A DNA stretch of 64,000 nucleotides from Centropus unirufus. Taxonomy: Eukaryota; Chordata; Aves; Cuculiformes; Centropidae. Of this stretch, positions 23,951-35,820 are shown piece after piece. A program made the position numbers and the translations under genes. The notes below the pieces were generated by a model. That model saw nothing but the letters and a program-made list of their open reading frames with translations. It was not told the DNA's origin and made no database searches. How positions within the stretch are numbered: position 1 is the stretch's first letter; each line of letters opens with the position of its first letter. The stretch spans positions 218,006-282,005 of the forward strand of contig VYZI01000105.1 of assembly GCA_013397695.1 (NCBI GenBank), read 5' to 3'.

Positions 23951-25039
23951 ACAGGACTTGGACAAGAACACCCTCTCCTGGGAGGAAAACTGACTGGACA
24001 GCCAAAGCTGGAGGGCTATTGTAAATGGAACTAAATCTGGCTGGAGGCTGGTTGCTAGTGGTGTTCCCCAGGGCTCAGTGCTGGGTCCAGTCCTGTTCAA
24101 TCTCTTTATCAACGACCTGGATGCAGGGATTGAATGTACCCTCAGCAAGTTTGGAGATGACACTAAGCTGGGAGGAAGTGTTGATCTATTTGAGGGCAGG
24201 GATGCTCTTCAAAGAGATCTGAACAGGCTGGACCCATGGGCTGAGACCAATGGGATGACGTTCAACAAAGCCGAATGCCAGGTACTGCACTCGGGACACA
24301 ACAACCCTGTGCAGTGATACAGGCTTGGGGAAGAGTGGCTGGAAAGCTGCCTGGAGGAGAAGGACCTGGGGATGCTGGTTGACAGCCGAAAGAGCATTAG
24401 CCAGCAGAGTGCCCAGGTGACCAAGAAAGCCAATGGCATCTTGCCCTCTATCAGAGACAGCGTGGCCAGCAGGTCCAGGAAGGTGATTCTGCCCCTGTAC
24501 TTGGCACTGGTGAGGCCACACCTCAAATACTGTCTTCTGTTCTGGGCCCTTCACTCCAAGAAGGATGTTGAGGTTCTTGAACATGTCCAGAGAAGGGCAA
24601 CAAAGCTGGTGAAGGGCCTGGAGAACAAGTAATGAGGAGTGGCTGTAAAGGCTGGGGCTGTTTAGCCTGGAGAAGAGAAGGCTGAGGGGAGATCTTACCA
24701 CTGCCTACAACTCCCTGAAAGGAGATTGCAGAGGGGTGGGTGCTGACCTCTTCTTCCAAGTGTCATGTGATAGGACAAGGGTGGATGGCCTGTAGCTGCC
24801 ACATGCCTGTAGCACCATGGGAAGGTTCAGGTTGGAGATGAGGAAGGATTTTTTCACTGAAAGTTTCATCAGTTGCTGGAACAGGCTGCCTAGGGAGGTG
24901 ATGGAATGGCCATCCCTGGATATATTTAAAAGATGGGTAGATAAGGTGCTTAGGGATATGGTTTAGGGGTAGGCAGGTACAGTTGGACTCGATGATCTTT
25001 GAGGTCTTTTCCAACCCAGTAATTCTGTGATTCTGTGAT
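23951..25039 (+). mobile_element. CR1 LINE with reverse-transcriptase remnant, nested in an older CR1
   Basis: About 1.09 kb, 5'-truncated, 3' end intact (AATTCTGTGATTCTGTGAT). It contains the C-terminal part of the ORF2 reverse transcriptase, the thumb/connection region, and the terminal CGATGATCTTTGAGGTC block. The boundaries coincide with the two broken ends of the minus-strand copy, so it inserted later. The clear ORF2 frame suggests a fairly young insertion compared with others in the window. Confidence 0.96.
24042..24632 (+). pseudogene. CR1 ORF2 fragment: reverse transcriptase, C-terminal half
   Basis: CR1 ORF2 encodes an endonuclease and a reverse transcriptase that copies the element's RNA at the target site. 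Here one frame runs 197 codons with a single internal TGA at 24315-24317. It shows the conserved RT segment SGVPQGSVLGPVLFNLFIND (24057-24116) and the catalytic-motif position at 24150-24161, which reads FGDD where CR1 normally has FADD. After the TGA the same frame continues through the LVRPHLKYC and VQRRATKLVKGL landmarks to a TAA. The N-terminal RT and the endonuclease are missing because of 5' truncation, so the product cannot be active. Confidence 0.9.
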
Positions 25040-25262
25040 GTCACTAAGTGCCATGCTTACATATTTTTTTAACACCTCTAGGAATGCTGACTCTGCCACT
25101 TCCACGGGCAGTCTGTTCCAATGCTTTACTTCTCTTTCGGTAAAGAATTTTTTAGTAAAGTCCAATCTAAACATCCCCTGGTGCAGCTTGGGGTCTTTTC
25201 CTCTCCTTCTATCAATTTTTTCTTGGGGGAAGAGACCAGCCCCCACCTTGCTAAAACCTAGT
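25040..25262 (-). mobile_element. Older CR1, 5'-ward part, right of a nested insertion
   Basis: GTCACTAAGTGCCATGCTTA, AACACCTCTAGGAATG and GGGCAGTCTGTTCCAATGC continue the minus-strand CR1 seen at 23873-23950, followed by CCAATCTAAACATCCCCTGG and GAAGAGACCAGCCCCCACCT. On the minus strand the frame still encodes CR1 ORF2 C-terminal residues (RLDFTKKFFTEREVKHWNRL). Removing the intervening plus-strand CR1 joins the two pieces in consensus order. Confidence 0.88.
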
Positions 25263-26299
25263 TAGTGAGGGCAATGAGATCTCCCCTCTGCAAGCAATTA
25301 GCATCTGGAAAAAAAATAATAAACTTGGAATTATTTTGTTCTTTTATCGAAGGCTTACTTTTAAACTCTCTTTCTATCATAGTATTTGACATTCTTCTTG
25401 CCATTTACTTTTTCTGTAGTGTCTCTCTCTCATTATTATGTGCATGTCACACTTTGAAGTGAAATGGTAGATTAAAAAGCAGGAGTTGATGGTCCTTTCC
25501 AGATGTGCATTTGTCTGCAGCTAGTGAAGTTTTTTCAGGCAAATTATTTCCCCTCATTCATGCTCTCTCACAATGAGCTACAACATCAGTTTCCAGCTTT
25601 CAGTCTTTAGGAAAAGTGGCACCTCTTTGAATTTCTGATGACTGTCAGCGTCAGGTATCTTCTTGTGTTGAGAAGATGAACATCAGGAAGGCAGTAAGAG
25701 ACTCATTTAAGGATATTGAAAACAGGAGATGGGTGAGTGTCAGGAAGTAATCTATTTTCTCAAAATCATAAACCTTCAAGACAAACTTTCATCTCCAGTG
25801 ATCACAGCAAACTGATGGGGATATTTAAGAACAGACAAGCATATTTCAGTGTAACAGAAAATTGCTGGAAGAGCTAAATAAGAAGAGGTACTTGGTATTA
25901 TCATCTTGGTCAGATAATAGGCCAGATCTTCACTGAGCTGCAAAAGGCAGCAGGAGCTTTGGCAGGTGCAAGTGGCATTAAATCTGAATATTTATGAGTG
26001 ATTCACTACTTCTTTCTGTTTTACAAAAGGCATTGGGGAAGTTTTAAGAGACTTACATATAGCACAAAGCCTTCTATGTACATTGCCAGTGTTTCTGTAA
26101 AGAAGTTTCAGGGAAAATACCAAATCATCAGCCCTGCAATTCTTCCTCTGAAGCTTGTTAGGCTTGATGAACTTTGTTGAATTTCAGACAGAAATTTCCC
26201 CATGGAAACTTTGCTGTTTTTCTCTTCACTGTGCTGCTGAGGTACATAACTTTGAGGCCAATCAACTATTGTGGATTAACCGAGGACTCTTCCTAGGAA
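25263..26299. other. Unique sequence, no gene seen
   Basis: About 1 kb. Frames of 60-65 codons (25265-25462, 25998-26180, both plus) carry no domain signature. Confidence 0.55.
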
Positions 26300-26605
26300 T
26301 ATAAAGTGGTTTGGATTGGAAGGAACCTTCAAAGATCATCTAAACAAACTCTGCTCCCAGGGCAAGGACGCTTTTCACTAGGTGAGCTTCTTAAATGTCC
26401 TGTCCAACCTGACAGAACACTTCCAGGGATAGGGCATCCACAGCTTCTCTGGGCAAGCTGTTGCAGTGTCTCACTACCTTGGCTGTAAAAAATTTATTCC
26501 TAATGTCCAATCTGAACCTAACTTCTTTCTGGTTAATATTGCTGCCCCTTGTCCTGTCATTACAGATCTTGATAAAATTCTGTCTATTGAGAAGACTTTT
26601 CCTTT
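26300..26605 (-). mobile_element. CR1 LINE, old 3' fragment (minus)
   Basis: GTTTGGATTGGAAGGAACCT, CTTCCAGGGATAGGGCATCC, CTGGGCAAGCTGTTGCAGTG and TTATTCCTAATGTCC follow the CR1 3' end on the minus strand. The octamer is lost and many substitutions are present; it ends around TTGATAAAATTCTGTC. The overlapping plus frames 26461-26745 and 26466-26651 are antisense shadows. Confidence 0.92.
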
Positions 26606-28027
26606 GGGATCTTCAGCCCAAGGATGTACCCTCTCTCATGGTTGTTCTTGAGAAGGAGAAAAAGACATCTTCCAGGGTACTGAACCATTGCTTTCAAAGA
26701 ACTGTGATGGCATTTTTGCTGAGTATAACTTTAGGGCTCAGGTAACCCATGTGGACTGAAATCAATTAAAGTGAAAAAGAAATGTCCCCAGGTCACCTTT
26801 GAATCCATACTCTTTACTGAGATGACTAAAATGTCCACGTGGCTATTTTCCCAAGCACAGTTTGTCCAAATGACTTTTATCAGTACTGAGCTTTACAAAG
26901 GAAAGTATATCTTCTAAGAAAAAGAAAAAATAAGAAAAAGAAACTGATGATAGATCAAACACATCTGTCAACATGTATTTTTTTCTACGTATCAAAAAAC
27001 AAGATCCTGTTTTTAAAAGGTTGCATTTGTTTTACTCATTGACAATCGCTTTCTGTCTTTTTTGTTGAAGAACACAGGGTTATGGAGGTTAGTACTGACT
27101 GACGTCTTCACAAGGTAGAATTACTGATTTATGGATAAAACAAGACAAAAAAGGGGTTCTGAAGTCTGCTTCTACATGAGAGACCTCCTCATGGGATGAG
27201 GCAAGGGTCAGAGGAAATGAGTAAATCAAAGGAAAGTATTGTTATAGGACTAGTGAGCATTCACAGAGCATTTACTGATGCACTAGTCACATCCAAATTA
27301 TTAAGTCCCCAATGTTACACTACTAGGCTTGAGGGAATATTCATAATAGTCTGATAAGGACTTTGAGTCTAAATCTGTGTGAAATGAACTAAAAACAGTG
27401 AGAAAAGTTGTCTTATCACTAAATCCCTTGACTGGTATCTTTCTGGGAATTTTAACTGAAAATTTAGCCCGTAATGAAAATGCTTATGATGGGGAAACAA
27501 AAGTTAGCTGAGTTCATGGATCTATGTCTCCCAGCAGAAATTTATTTTAGATTCATCAAAAATCTTTCTTTTCATACAAAGATTTTCATTTCATGTCTGG
27601 GTCTTTTACTTGCCCAAAATCTTTCAAGAGGCTCTCCTTCAGCTCCAGCAGTACAAAAAACAACAGTTGCAGGGCCAGAGAACATGTGAAAAATCAAGAT
27701 GATAAAATGGATATCTAAGACAATAATTGGATTACAGTGTCTAACCTATAACAATGAAGCTCAATGAAGACTGGCCCAAGTGTTTGTGCACTGATTTTTT
27801 CTAATCTTCACTCTGAAGGTAAATAACTAAGAGCATATTTTGCCCATTGTTTATAAATGTGCTTTGAGATCTATTAGATTATATAGTTTATGTCAAAGTA
27901 TATTTTATGTACATTTATTTTGTTCCTTCAACTTCTAAAAATTTAATAGTTTGAATAAGAACTGTTCCTACTTTGGATTTCTTTCCAATATTGCACAAAA
28001 CTCCATTGCAATTAGATTTATAAAGAA
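26606..28027. other. Unique sequence, no gene seen
   Basis: About 1.4 kb, AT-rich toward the right end (27,830-27,960). An A-rich patch lies near 26,920-26,945. No credible coding frame was seen. Confidence 0.55.
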
Positions 28028-28470
28028 ATCATAGAACCATAGAATGGTTAGGACTGGAAGGAACACTAAAAATCATTCAGTTCTTACTCCTTTGCCAAAG
28101 GCATGGACTCCTTCCATTGGATCCAGTTGCTCATATCCTCATCAAACTTGGCCTTGAACACCTCAAGGGATGGGGCATTCACAACTCCTCTAGGCAACCT
28201 GTGCCAGTGCCTCATCACCCTAACAGTAAAAGACTTCTTCCTAGTAGCTAATTTGAATGTCTCTCAGCCTCAAATTGTTCCCCCCAGTCCTGTCCCTTCA
28301 CTCCCTGATAAAACGCCTTTCCCCAGCTTTCCTGTAGGTCTCCTTTAAGTACTGGAAAGCTGCTGCAGCCTTCTACTCTCCAGGCTGAACAAGCCAAACT
28401 TTCTCAACCTGTCCCTCTATGGGAAATTCTCTAGCCCTGTGGTTGTGTTCATGCCCCACTCTAGCCTCAT
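28028..28470 (-). mobile_element. CR1 LINE, 3' fragment (minus)
   Basis: Begins ATCATAGAACCATAGAATGG and passes through CTTGAACACCTCAAGGGATG, GTGCCTCATCACCCTAACAG, ACTCCCTGATAAAACGCC and CAGGCTGAACAAGCC to about GCCCCACTCTAGCC. About 440 bases are kept, with a small deletion after GCTGCTGCAGCC. The 3' octamers are well preserved. Confidence 0.97.
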
Positions 28471-31400
28471 GATTTTTTTAGTTTGTGTGATAATTCTGGG
28501 AGGTAAAGACTAAAGGGAGAAAGATTTAGATGTAAATAACAAGCACCAAGATTATCTTTCATTTATGCATACCTATATATGTATATATAAAATGAAATCA
28601 CAACTGTTATGCAATTAATTAAATTGGTATCAGTAGTACAGGTACATTAGACTGTATCTCTGGAGACTGCTATTTTTTGACACATTGACACTGTCCAAAA
28701 TGTGAGACTAAAATAATAACTGAAAAAAAAAGGACTAGAATCTGTCAGATTACTCATGTTGATGCGAGAGGCATTTTCCCAAGATGATAAAGTTTACTAC
28801 AAGTCCAAAAGCCAACAGAAGGCTCAACATTACTTTAGATCCCTCTAGAAAAATGACATTTCAGAGATGGGTTAAGTCTCAGAGCAGATTTTTACACAGT
28901 GGAGATTTCACAGATTTGGAGATCTAATTCTTTCATGCTTTCTCAGTGACCTTTGATTAAATGTATATTTTCTGGAGCAATCAAGCAACATTAGGAATTT
29001 AACAGGAAAGATAAAAAACACCTTGAGAACATTTGTTTTTATTGCAAGGTGTCTCATTCTGCCTTCCTGGGCAAGTGAAGCCTGGGAGGAATAACAGTAG
29101 AAACAGCATTTTATTGAATTGGCTCTTCCCATTTCCATTTCATAACAATGAAGTATGAAAGACAAATTTTAACACCTAGACAATTCATTTTGGTATAAAT
29201 ACACAGCTTTAAAAATTAATAAAAAGCTATATCCATTATAAAAGTGATTTACCAAGCACAATAAATTTTGTCATCTGTCACTTTTATGTGTGCATACCCA
29301 CTCTCTCTCTCATTGACTTTTATGCTTTCTATATGCTAAATACTCTCATGAACCTACAACAGGCTTCACAGGATTTGATAGCCAGCAAGTTTTGTCAAAT
29401 TATTTTCTTTTTATCTTCTTTTGTTCTTTCTTTGTGATAGTAGTTTAGGGCGAGAATTCAACTCTCTTTTATCCTGTTTTCATTTACAGACATTTGCAGC
29501 CGGTCACCTTGGATACATGTCTTTTCCATTCTTTATCGTCAGATGTGTGGCATTGTTTAATCCCAGAAGAAGACACAACATTTGCACACACAAAATAAGA
29601 GAAAATATGTTAATTCCTTCATTGAAATACTGTAAATTTGAAGATAGATTGAACTCTTATGTGACAGTATTCATCATTATATAGTCTAAGTGATGTTCTT
29701 CAGTCTCAGTCAAATATAAGTCTAAACAGTTTTGAGCTCAAGTTTTTGCAAAATTGTGCTACTCTTTTTTTCATTTATTTTAATTTTGCAAGAAGAGAAA
29801 CTATACATGTTGATACCCCATGGAGAGCTATTTTTCCTCCCTGTTTCTATTTATGCCAACTGAAAAGTGGATATTGGTTTCCCTTTGCCCGTTTCCAGTA
29901 ACATTTAGGCATTAAAACTGGCTAAAATTTAGAGGCTAGGGCTAATGAAGTCTGGACTCATTGTTTTAACAGTGACACTGAAAAAAGCAGCTCTACATTG
30001 GAGTGAAAGTAATGGCTATGACTGGGCACTCCCTTAATTATTTTGGACATAAAAAGCATTGTCCATTGTGGGAAGCTCTTGAAAATTGGTACTTCCCTGT
30101 TAAGCTTCACCGCAACTGTTCTTTGAGGAGAACAATGAAGGAAAAGTTATGGCTTATTGTATGTTCTGAGGGATGCAAGGATACATAGAAAGGATTTCAA
30201 GCAGAAATCCTGGGATCCCAACTAAGTCAACCCAACTAACTAACTGGGATTCCAACAAAGAAACTCAACCTCTGATGAACCCGTGATTTTAGAAAATACA
30301 TGTGATCCTGACAGCTTGGATTAAAGGTTTGGTTTAACATAATTTTTTACAAAACTTATATTCAATATTTTTAATAGCTTTCTTACAAGTCTTTATTTAA
30401 AAATTATAGCTAGTATATTGAGAAAGAAAAATCTAGAACTAGGAATGAAACACAATACCTGATTTTTCTAGTTTTATATACAGTGAACAGTTCCCTGAAA
30501 GCCAACACTTGGATAGAGTGCATGCTTGTGTTAGTTTTTCAGTCTCTGTGATATATCAGGCAAAATAATTTTTGCCAATTTTGAATGGGATGCAAATACA
30601 CATTACAGAAGGAGCAAGAAAGTGTTACAACAGCTTGGTTTTTCCAAGACCTTTGCATTCTTTGTGATATTCCAGGACCCAAATCTTTATACTTAGTATG
30701 ATGCTACAGTCTAGATGAGAAATTTTGTCGAGTAATGAATTCTCTTACAGCTTCAGATATCTAGTTATTTTGCTTTGAGCATATTTGATGATTTCTTATG
30801 TTTCTATTGATAATATCATAACTGAGTCTCGAAGACTCCCTCAGATGTTGTGTTTATCCTAGTGATAGGATGAAGGTTTTCTGTTAATACCAGCTTTTAA
30901 TGAACAGTGAATGCATGGGACATACTTGAAGATCATGCAAGTCTCATAATGAAATGTCATTATGGATAATTTCAAGTGACTATTAAAGAAAATAACCAGT
31001 GAGGAAATCACGAGCAGTTAATTCAAATTATATTAGAGGTAACTCTTTTTTCCACCAAGAAAACACTGTTTTTTTATAATTAATGGGAGTAAGTCAGTGT
31101 GAGAGTCAGGTACTACAGGCTTTAGGTCAAAAATATTCTTGGTATATGTGGGTATAGCCCCTGGTGAAGGACTGTGAAGGATCTTCAAGACTGGTCCTCA
31201 GCTCTAGAGTAATTTTCTATATGTTATTTTGCTGAACAGATTGTGGACTGTGGCGTGTGTCACAATAATAAATGCCAGATATTTCTCATGCATATAGTGT
31301 CTCATGAAAACTTTTTAACAGGAGAAAAAAAACCTAAATATATGGGCACTTTTATAGAGGGCAGGAGTGTTGATCTTTGGCAGGTTACAAGGTAACCTGT

Positions 31401-34180
31401 CTTATAGAAGCAGAGACTGAACATAAACAAAATGATGTTTCTCTCGGGTTTTTTTTTTCATTTCATCTCTTTTTTTGGTCTGTGTTTTAAGGCTGTACTT
31501 CCAATTCAGAAATGTAACACTTGTGCATTTTCCAGGTGATTGTGCACTTGAATATAGCCATGCTTTCTATTAAATGAGAGATGTATTCATCAAGTTGCAA
31601 AAATTTGGCAACATTTTCCAAGATGTTTTTTTGGCAAGGGCTTAAGCAGGGTCATCTAAGGTTCATTATGAAATGTGTTCCCAAAAGGAATGGTGTATTT
31701 CTATAGAGTTTTGCTCCAGACACATGTGAATCTGTGGAAAAGAATAGGACTATTATGATGTTGTTATGATCTTTGTAGAGAGCAGAATCTACAGCTGGAG
31801 AAACAGTGACCGATGATACCTTGACAAGTAGATACCATGACAACATTCCAGGTAAAATATACTTTGTAATCACACATGATATTTTGTGACATACAAGACA
31901 CCATTTATTGACATATTCTATAGTTTGGAGTAATTTGTCTTATTGGAGACTATCAAGATTCTAGAAACAAGATCTCAGATCAGCAAAGCACTTGCCGCAT
32001 GCCCAGCTACAGGCACCATAGTCAGTCTGCAGGGCTTGTTGTTCTGTTTGAGTAGAATTCTTTTGCGGAGTTTGAAAAATTCTGCTGTGCAATATAATGG
32101 AGTTTAATGTCTTCATATTCAATCTGCTGACAGGTAATACACAGTCACAGGAAAAAAAAACGTGTCTAGGTTTATAAGAAGAGGAAGATATGAAAGGAGG
32201 ATTTAAGTACCAGAAACAAAAAAAAAGATTGGTTTATGTAGACACCAATATAATGATTTCAATACCTACAAGAATGGGTTCCTCCCCAGGAGTCATTTAA
32301 GATAAATTTCAAAGAAAATGGCATTTTTCCTCCCCTCTCAAAGCAGAGCCAGACAGGGATGCAAAAATCTACTTAAAGAAATTCTATAATTTCAAAATAT
32401 TTTGCTATTTGGAAACAGAACAAATATATTCTATTACAAAGAAATTTCCCAGGAAATGAAATTTAAGAGAAAAACACTGATGCAATATATGATAAACTTT
32501 GGAATGGCTTTTTTGAAACTTTATTTCTTGTGAACCAAAAATGCATTTCCAACTGTTTCATTTCTTGTTTCTAAACAAAATTTTAACTTCCTTATTTCAA
32601 AATGTTTTCATTTAAATGAAAATGGAAGTGTATGATGAGAGGATCTTTTGGCTAACCAGCCTGACTAACTTTTCAGAGAAAAAGCTTTTGAAAGCTTCAT
32701 TCCAGCCCACACATTGGAAGAGCTTTATGTGAGCTCACTTTAAAGGGTGAATTAAAGATCTTGGATGAATAACAATAAATTAGATTCCTAAACCCACATG
32801 TTGTCATCCTTCCCAGTAGTTTGCAGTTTTTTCTTTCAGAGAGTGGTCCTTTTAGTCATATCTCTGTCATTGCAAAATGATATCTAGAGAACTTCATCTT
32901 CAATTTGCCTGATACTAAAGCTATATGGAAAGAAATGATAAAAATATTCATTGAAACGCAAGGCAAGGTATCATCTCAAGGAGAATTGGAAGACTGTGAG
33001 TAGTCTCCTACTGCAGTAGGAGATGCCGTATTTGGGTCTGAGCCATACCATATGATTTCAGAGGGCTGTATGTTTGGATGTGAATCACGGCTACCTTTCT
33101 AAGACAAAGCAAAGATGTGCTGCACTGAGCAAGAGAAAACATTGCAAAAGTCCTAATCCCTAGGAATATAGAAAACCTGCTTTTTTCCAGTTAGTGTAAG
33201 CTTGCATAGATGTAACAGGTGATACATTCAGTTGAAGTCGGTCAGATCGGTTACAACAATATAGCTTGTAGGTAAATTAAATTTTTCAGTCCAAGGTCAT
33301 TTTTTCTCAAAATTTTCTTGACTACTTTTTAAAAAAAACCCAAAAGTTAGTTTGAGAATTTTTATTGTTTTAATTTTTTTTTCTCATAAAGTTTCACATG
33401 CACCAAATCCCCTTTTTAAAAGATAGACTACTGCTTTGCATGGGAGTTATGAGGCCAGTTTGGAGGTCAGAGAATACTGATGTATCCTGGCAAGTGTGAG
33501 GAGACCCTTCCCAGCTAGACTAGGCAAAATTCAGCATAGCAGCATCATGATGTCAACATGCTAAAAGGAGAGACCTAATCTTTCAGGAGAGATAAGAGTG
33601 TCCTTGACAGATTATAACTTTTTATTAGCCTATGAATTGCAAAGTGTAGGTAAGGCTAAAAGGAGGCAAAGAATAATGTTATTTCACATGCAAAGCTCAG
33701 CCTTTGGAAGCAGTCTGCTGCATCTTTCTGTTAAGCGTAGAATGGAGTTTACGAATTCTTACATGCCTGGAAATCTATGTGAGCAATGGGATGCTCATAT
33801 ATCATTGAGATAAGACGGTGAGTTTAATGAGGAGTACATTAACATAAAATTGTCTTCATGCACTACAGAAAATCTCATATTAGGCAAAATCTGAGTTCAG
33901 CATTTAGTTTTAGATGCTGACTGTCAGTAGGATTTTGCTATATTTTTTTAGAGAGTTAACCCTCCATTAAGTGGAGGAAGCATGACACAGGAAATCCAGC
34001 TCCTGAATGGTCAGTGAAGACAAAGCCCAAATAAAAACTTGTTTTGTTCTTTATTGCTGTTGCTTTTATTGATGAAAATTGTTTAGACCATTTTTGTCTT
34101 CAAACCAGGAGCCAACAGAAAGTTCCTACTAAGGAATTTTAAAATCATACGAAAAATTTCTTTGAAAGAAGCAATTCACC
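28471..34180. other. CR1-free unique stretch
   Basis: About 5.7 kb of AT-rich single-copy sequence. It contains a TATA-rich tract (28573-28590), two isolated stretches flanked by splice-like signals (29491-29681 and 31779-31851), and a 20-base perfect palindrome at 33004-33023. The longest open frames are 85-87 codons, without domains. Confidence 0.6.
33004..33023. repeat. 20-base perfect palindrome
   Basis: The arm TCTCCTACTG is followed directly by its complement CAGTAGGAGA with no spacer (PstI-like CTGCAG centre). Flanking bases do not extend it. Confidence 0.95.
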
Positions 34181-34473
34181 AGAACGGTTTGGGTTGGAAG
34201 GAACTTTAAAGATCATCGAGTTCCAACTACCCTGCTATGGGCAGTGACTCCTTCCACTCAGGATTCGGTTGCTCAAAGCCTTATTCAGCCTGGCCTTGAG
34301 CACCTGCAGGGATGAGGCAGCCACATCGTCTGTGGGCAACCTGTGCCAGTGCCTCATCGCCCTTGCAGTAAATAGTTTCTTCCTAATATCTAATATAAAT
34401 CTCCCCTCTTTCAGCTTAAAACCACCACCGCCTCATCCTATCCCTGCACTGCCTGATAAAGAGCCCTTCCCTG
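34181..34473 (-). mobile_element. CR1 LINE, 3' fragment (minus)
   Basis: GGTTTGGGTTGGAAGGAACT, CTGCTATGGGCAGTGACTCC, GCTCAAAGCCTTATTCAGCC, GTGCCAGTGCCTCATCGCCC and CTGATAAAGAGCCC. The terminal octamers are missing; it starts directly at AGAACGGTTTGGG. The 5' truncation is at GAGCCCTTCCCT. Confidence 0.96.
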
Positions 34474-35747
34474 TAATGGGAACATACAAAAATTATTAGC
34501 AAGAAGTTCCCTAGTCCAGGATAGAATTAACAAAATATAAGAGAGGGAGAGAAAAAATCCCAGATGACAAATCCCCCACAGATTCTGTGAGTTCAGTATA
34601 TTTGCCTCTATATGCTGAGAAAATTCCATTTTTTTTCTTGGTTTTGTATAAAATAGAATGTGTGAGACAAGGAACAATCAGAAAAAAAATCCATAATGTG
34701 GTAGCTAGGCTACTTTTCCTCTCCAAGCCAGCTCAAAGGCTGTCCAAATGCAGATTTTAAATCAAACCTATCACGATCTAAAATATTTCATGACAAATTA
34801 TCTGGACCCGAGAGCTGCATTTTCTCATTTTTCTTGTTCCAAATTGTAGGCTGACTGATACAAAGTGAGTGAGCCACACCAAAGCTCATCTTGTTTTCCA
34901 GTCTAAATTTTTTGCTTTCTTTGATGCAACAACAACTTTTCCCTCTGTAAAAGTATCAACTTTTCTGGCTCTGGGTCTGGAACACCACCCTCTAAAACGA
35001 AAAACAATATGCCTCTTTCCTCTTCAAGCTGTGCCCCAGCGGGAAACACTTCTGTTATTTAAAGGATTTAAATACTGAAATAGTACCTTTGAATGAGCCA
35101 GAGACACTGCTTTAGAGACTAACTGCCTGTGAAGCTCAAATGCTCATCTCCTTAGTCAAGCTAATGATGGCTTCCAGTTCAAGGAGAACTGTTCTTTTTA
35201 TTACCACCATTACTGTTAGTGTTGCAATTATTTTGTTCATCTCACTGTCTCCGGAAAAATTCTGACTAGCTATTAATATCTCAAGATATGGCTAAAACTT
35301 TCATCAGCTTCATTTAAAAGGAAAAGCGAGATTTTTGTTTGTAACCAAGCCTGCTATCTTTTTTCCATTTGGGTTTTAATTTCACTAGAAAGTGTTAGGT
35401 TGCCATGGCAAAGCTCATATCTTTACTTCCATGTCTCAGTAGGTGCTTTGAAGTGGGGAGGTGGTCAGAAGAAGAGGTAATTTGTGCTAATGAATGTCTG
35501 TATTGTAATAATGTGGTCCTATTTGGCTTACTTTCAAGTTCCCCCAAAAAATAACCCCATGACCAATTCAGTATATTCTCAGGGCAAAAAGCCAAGGGAG
35601 GCACAGAATTTTGTAGAAATTAAAGCCAGGCATTAAAAGCCTTGAATTTGATAATCCATATTTCAAGCTGATAATAGGAGCAGTAAACATTAGGATCAAC
35701 ATCTCAGACCTTCAGAATTTTATGTTTAGTCAGCATAGTGGTGTCCA
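34474..35747. other. Unique sequence, no gene seen
   Basis: About 1.3 kb. Overlapping minus frames at 34438-34726 begin in the CR1 or in unique sequence and have no domain. Confidence 0.55.
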
Positions 35748-35820
35748 GCTGATGGTTGAACTGGATGATACTAGAGGCCTTTTCCAGCCTAATTGTTTCA
35801 CGATTCTATTATTCTGTCTT
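35748..35820 (+). mobile_element. CR1 3' tail stub
   Basis: GATGGTTGAACTGGATGATA, CCTTTTCCAGCCTAATTG and CGATTCTATTATTCTG correspond to the final ~70 bases of CR1. Everything 5' of this is missing. Confidence 0.88.

Noticed and set aside
24186..24759. Minus-strand frames of 171, 105 and 78 codons
   Set aside because: They are antisense to the CR1 ORF2 remnant, which explains the lack of stops.
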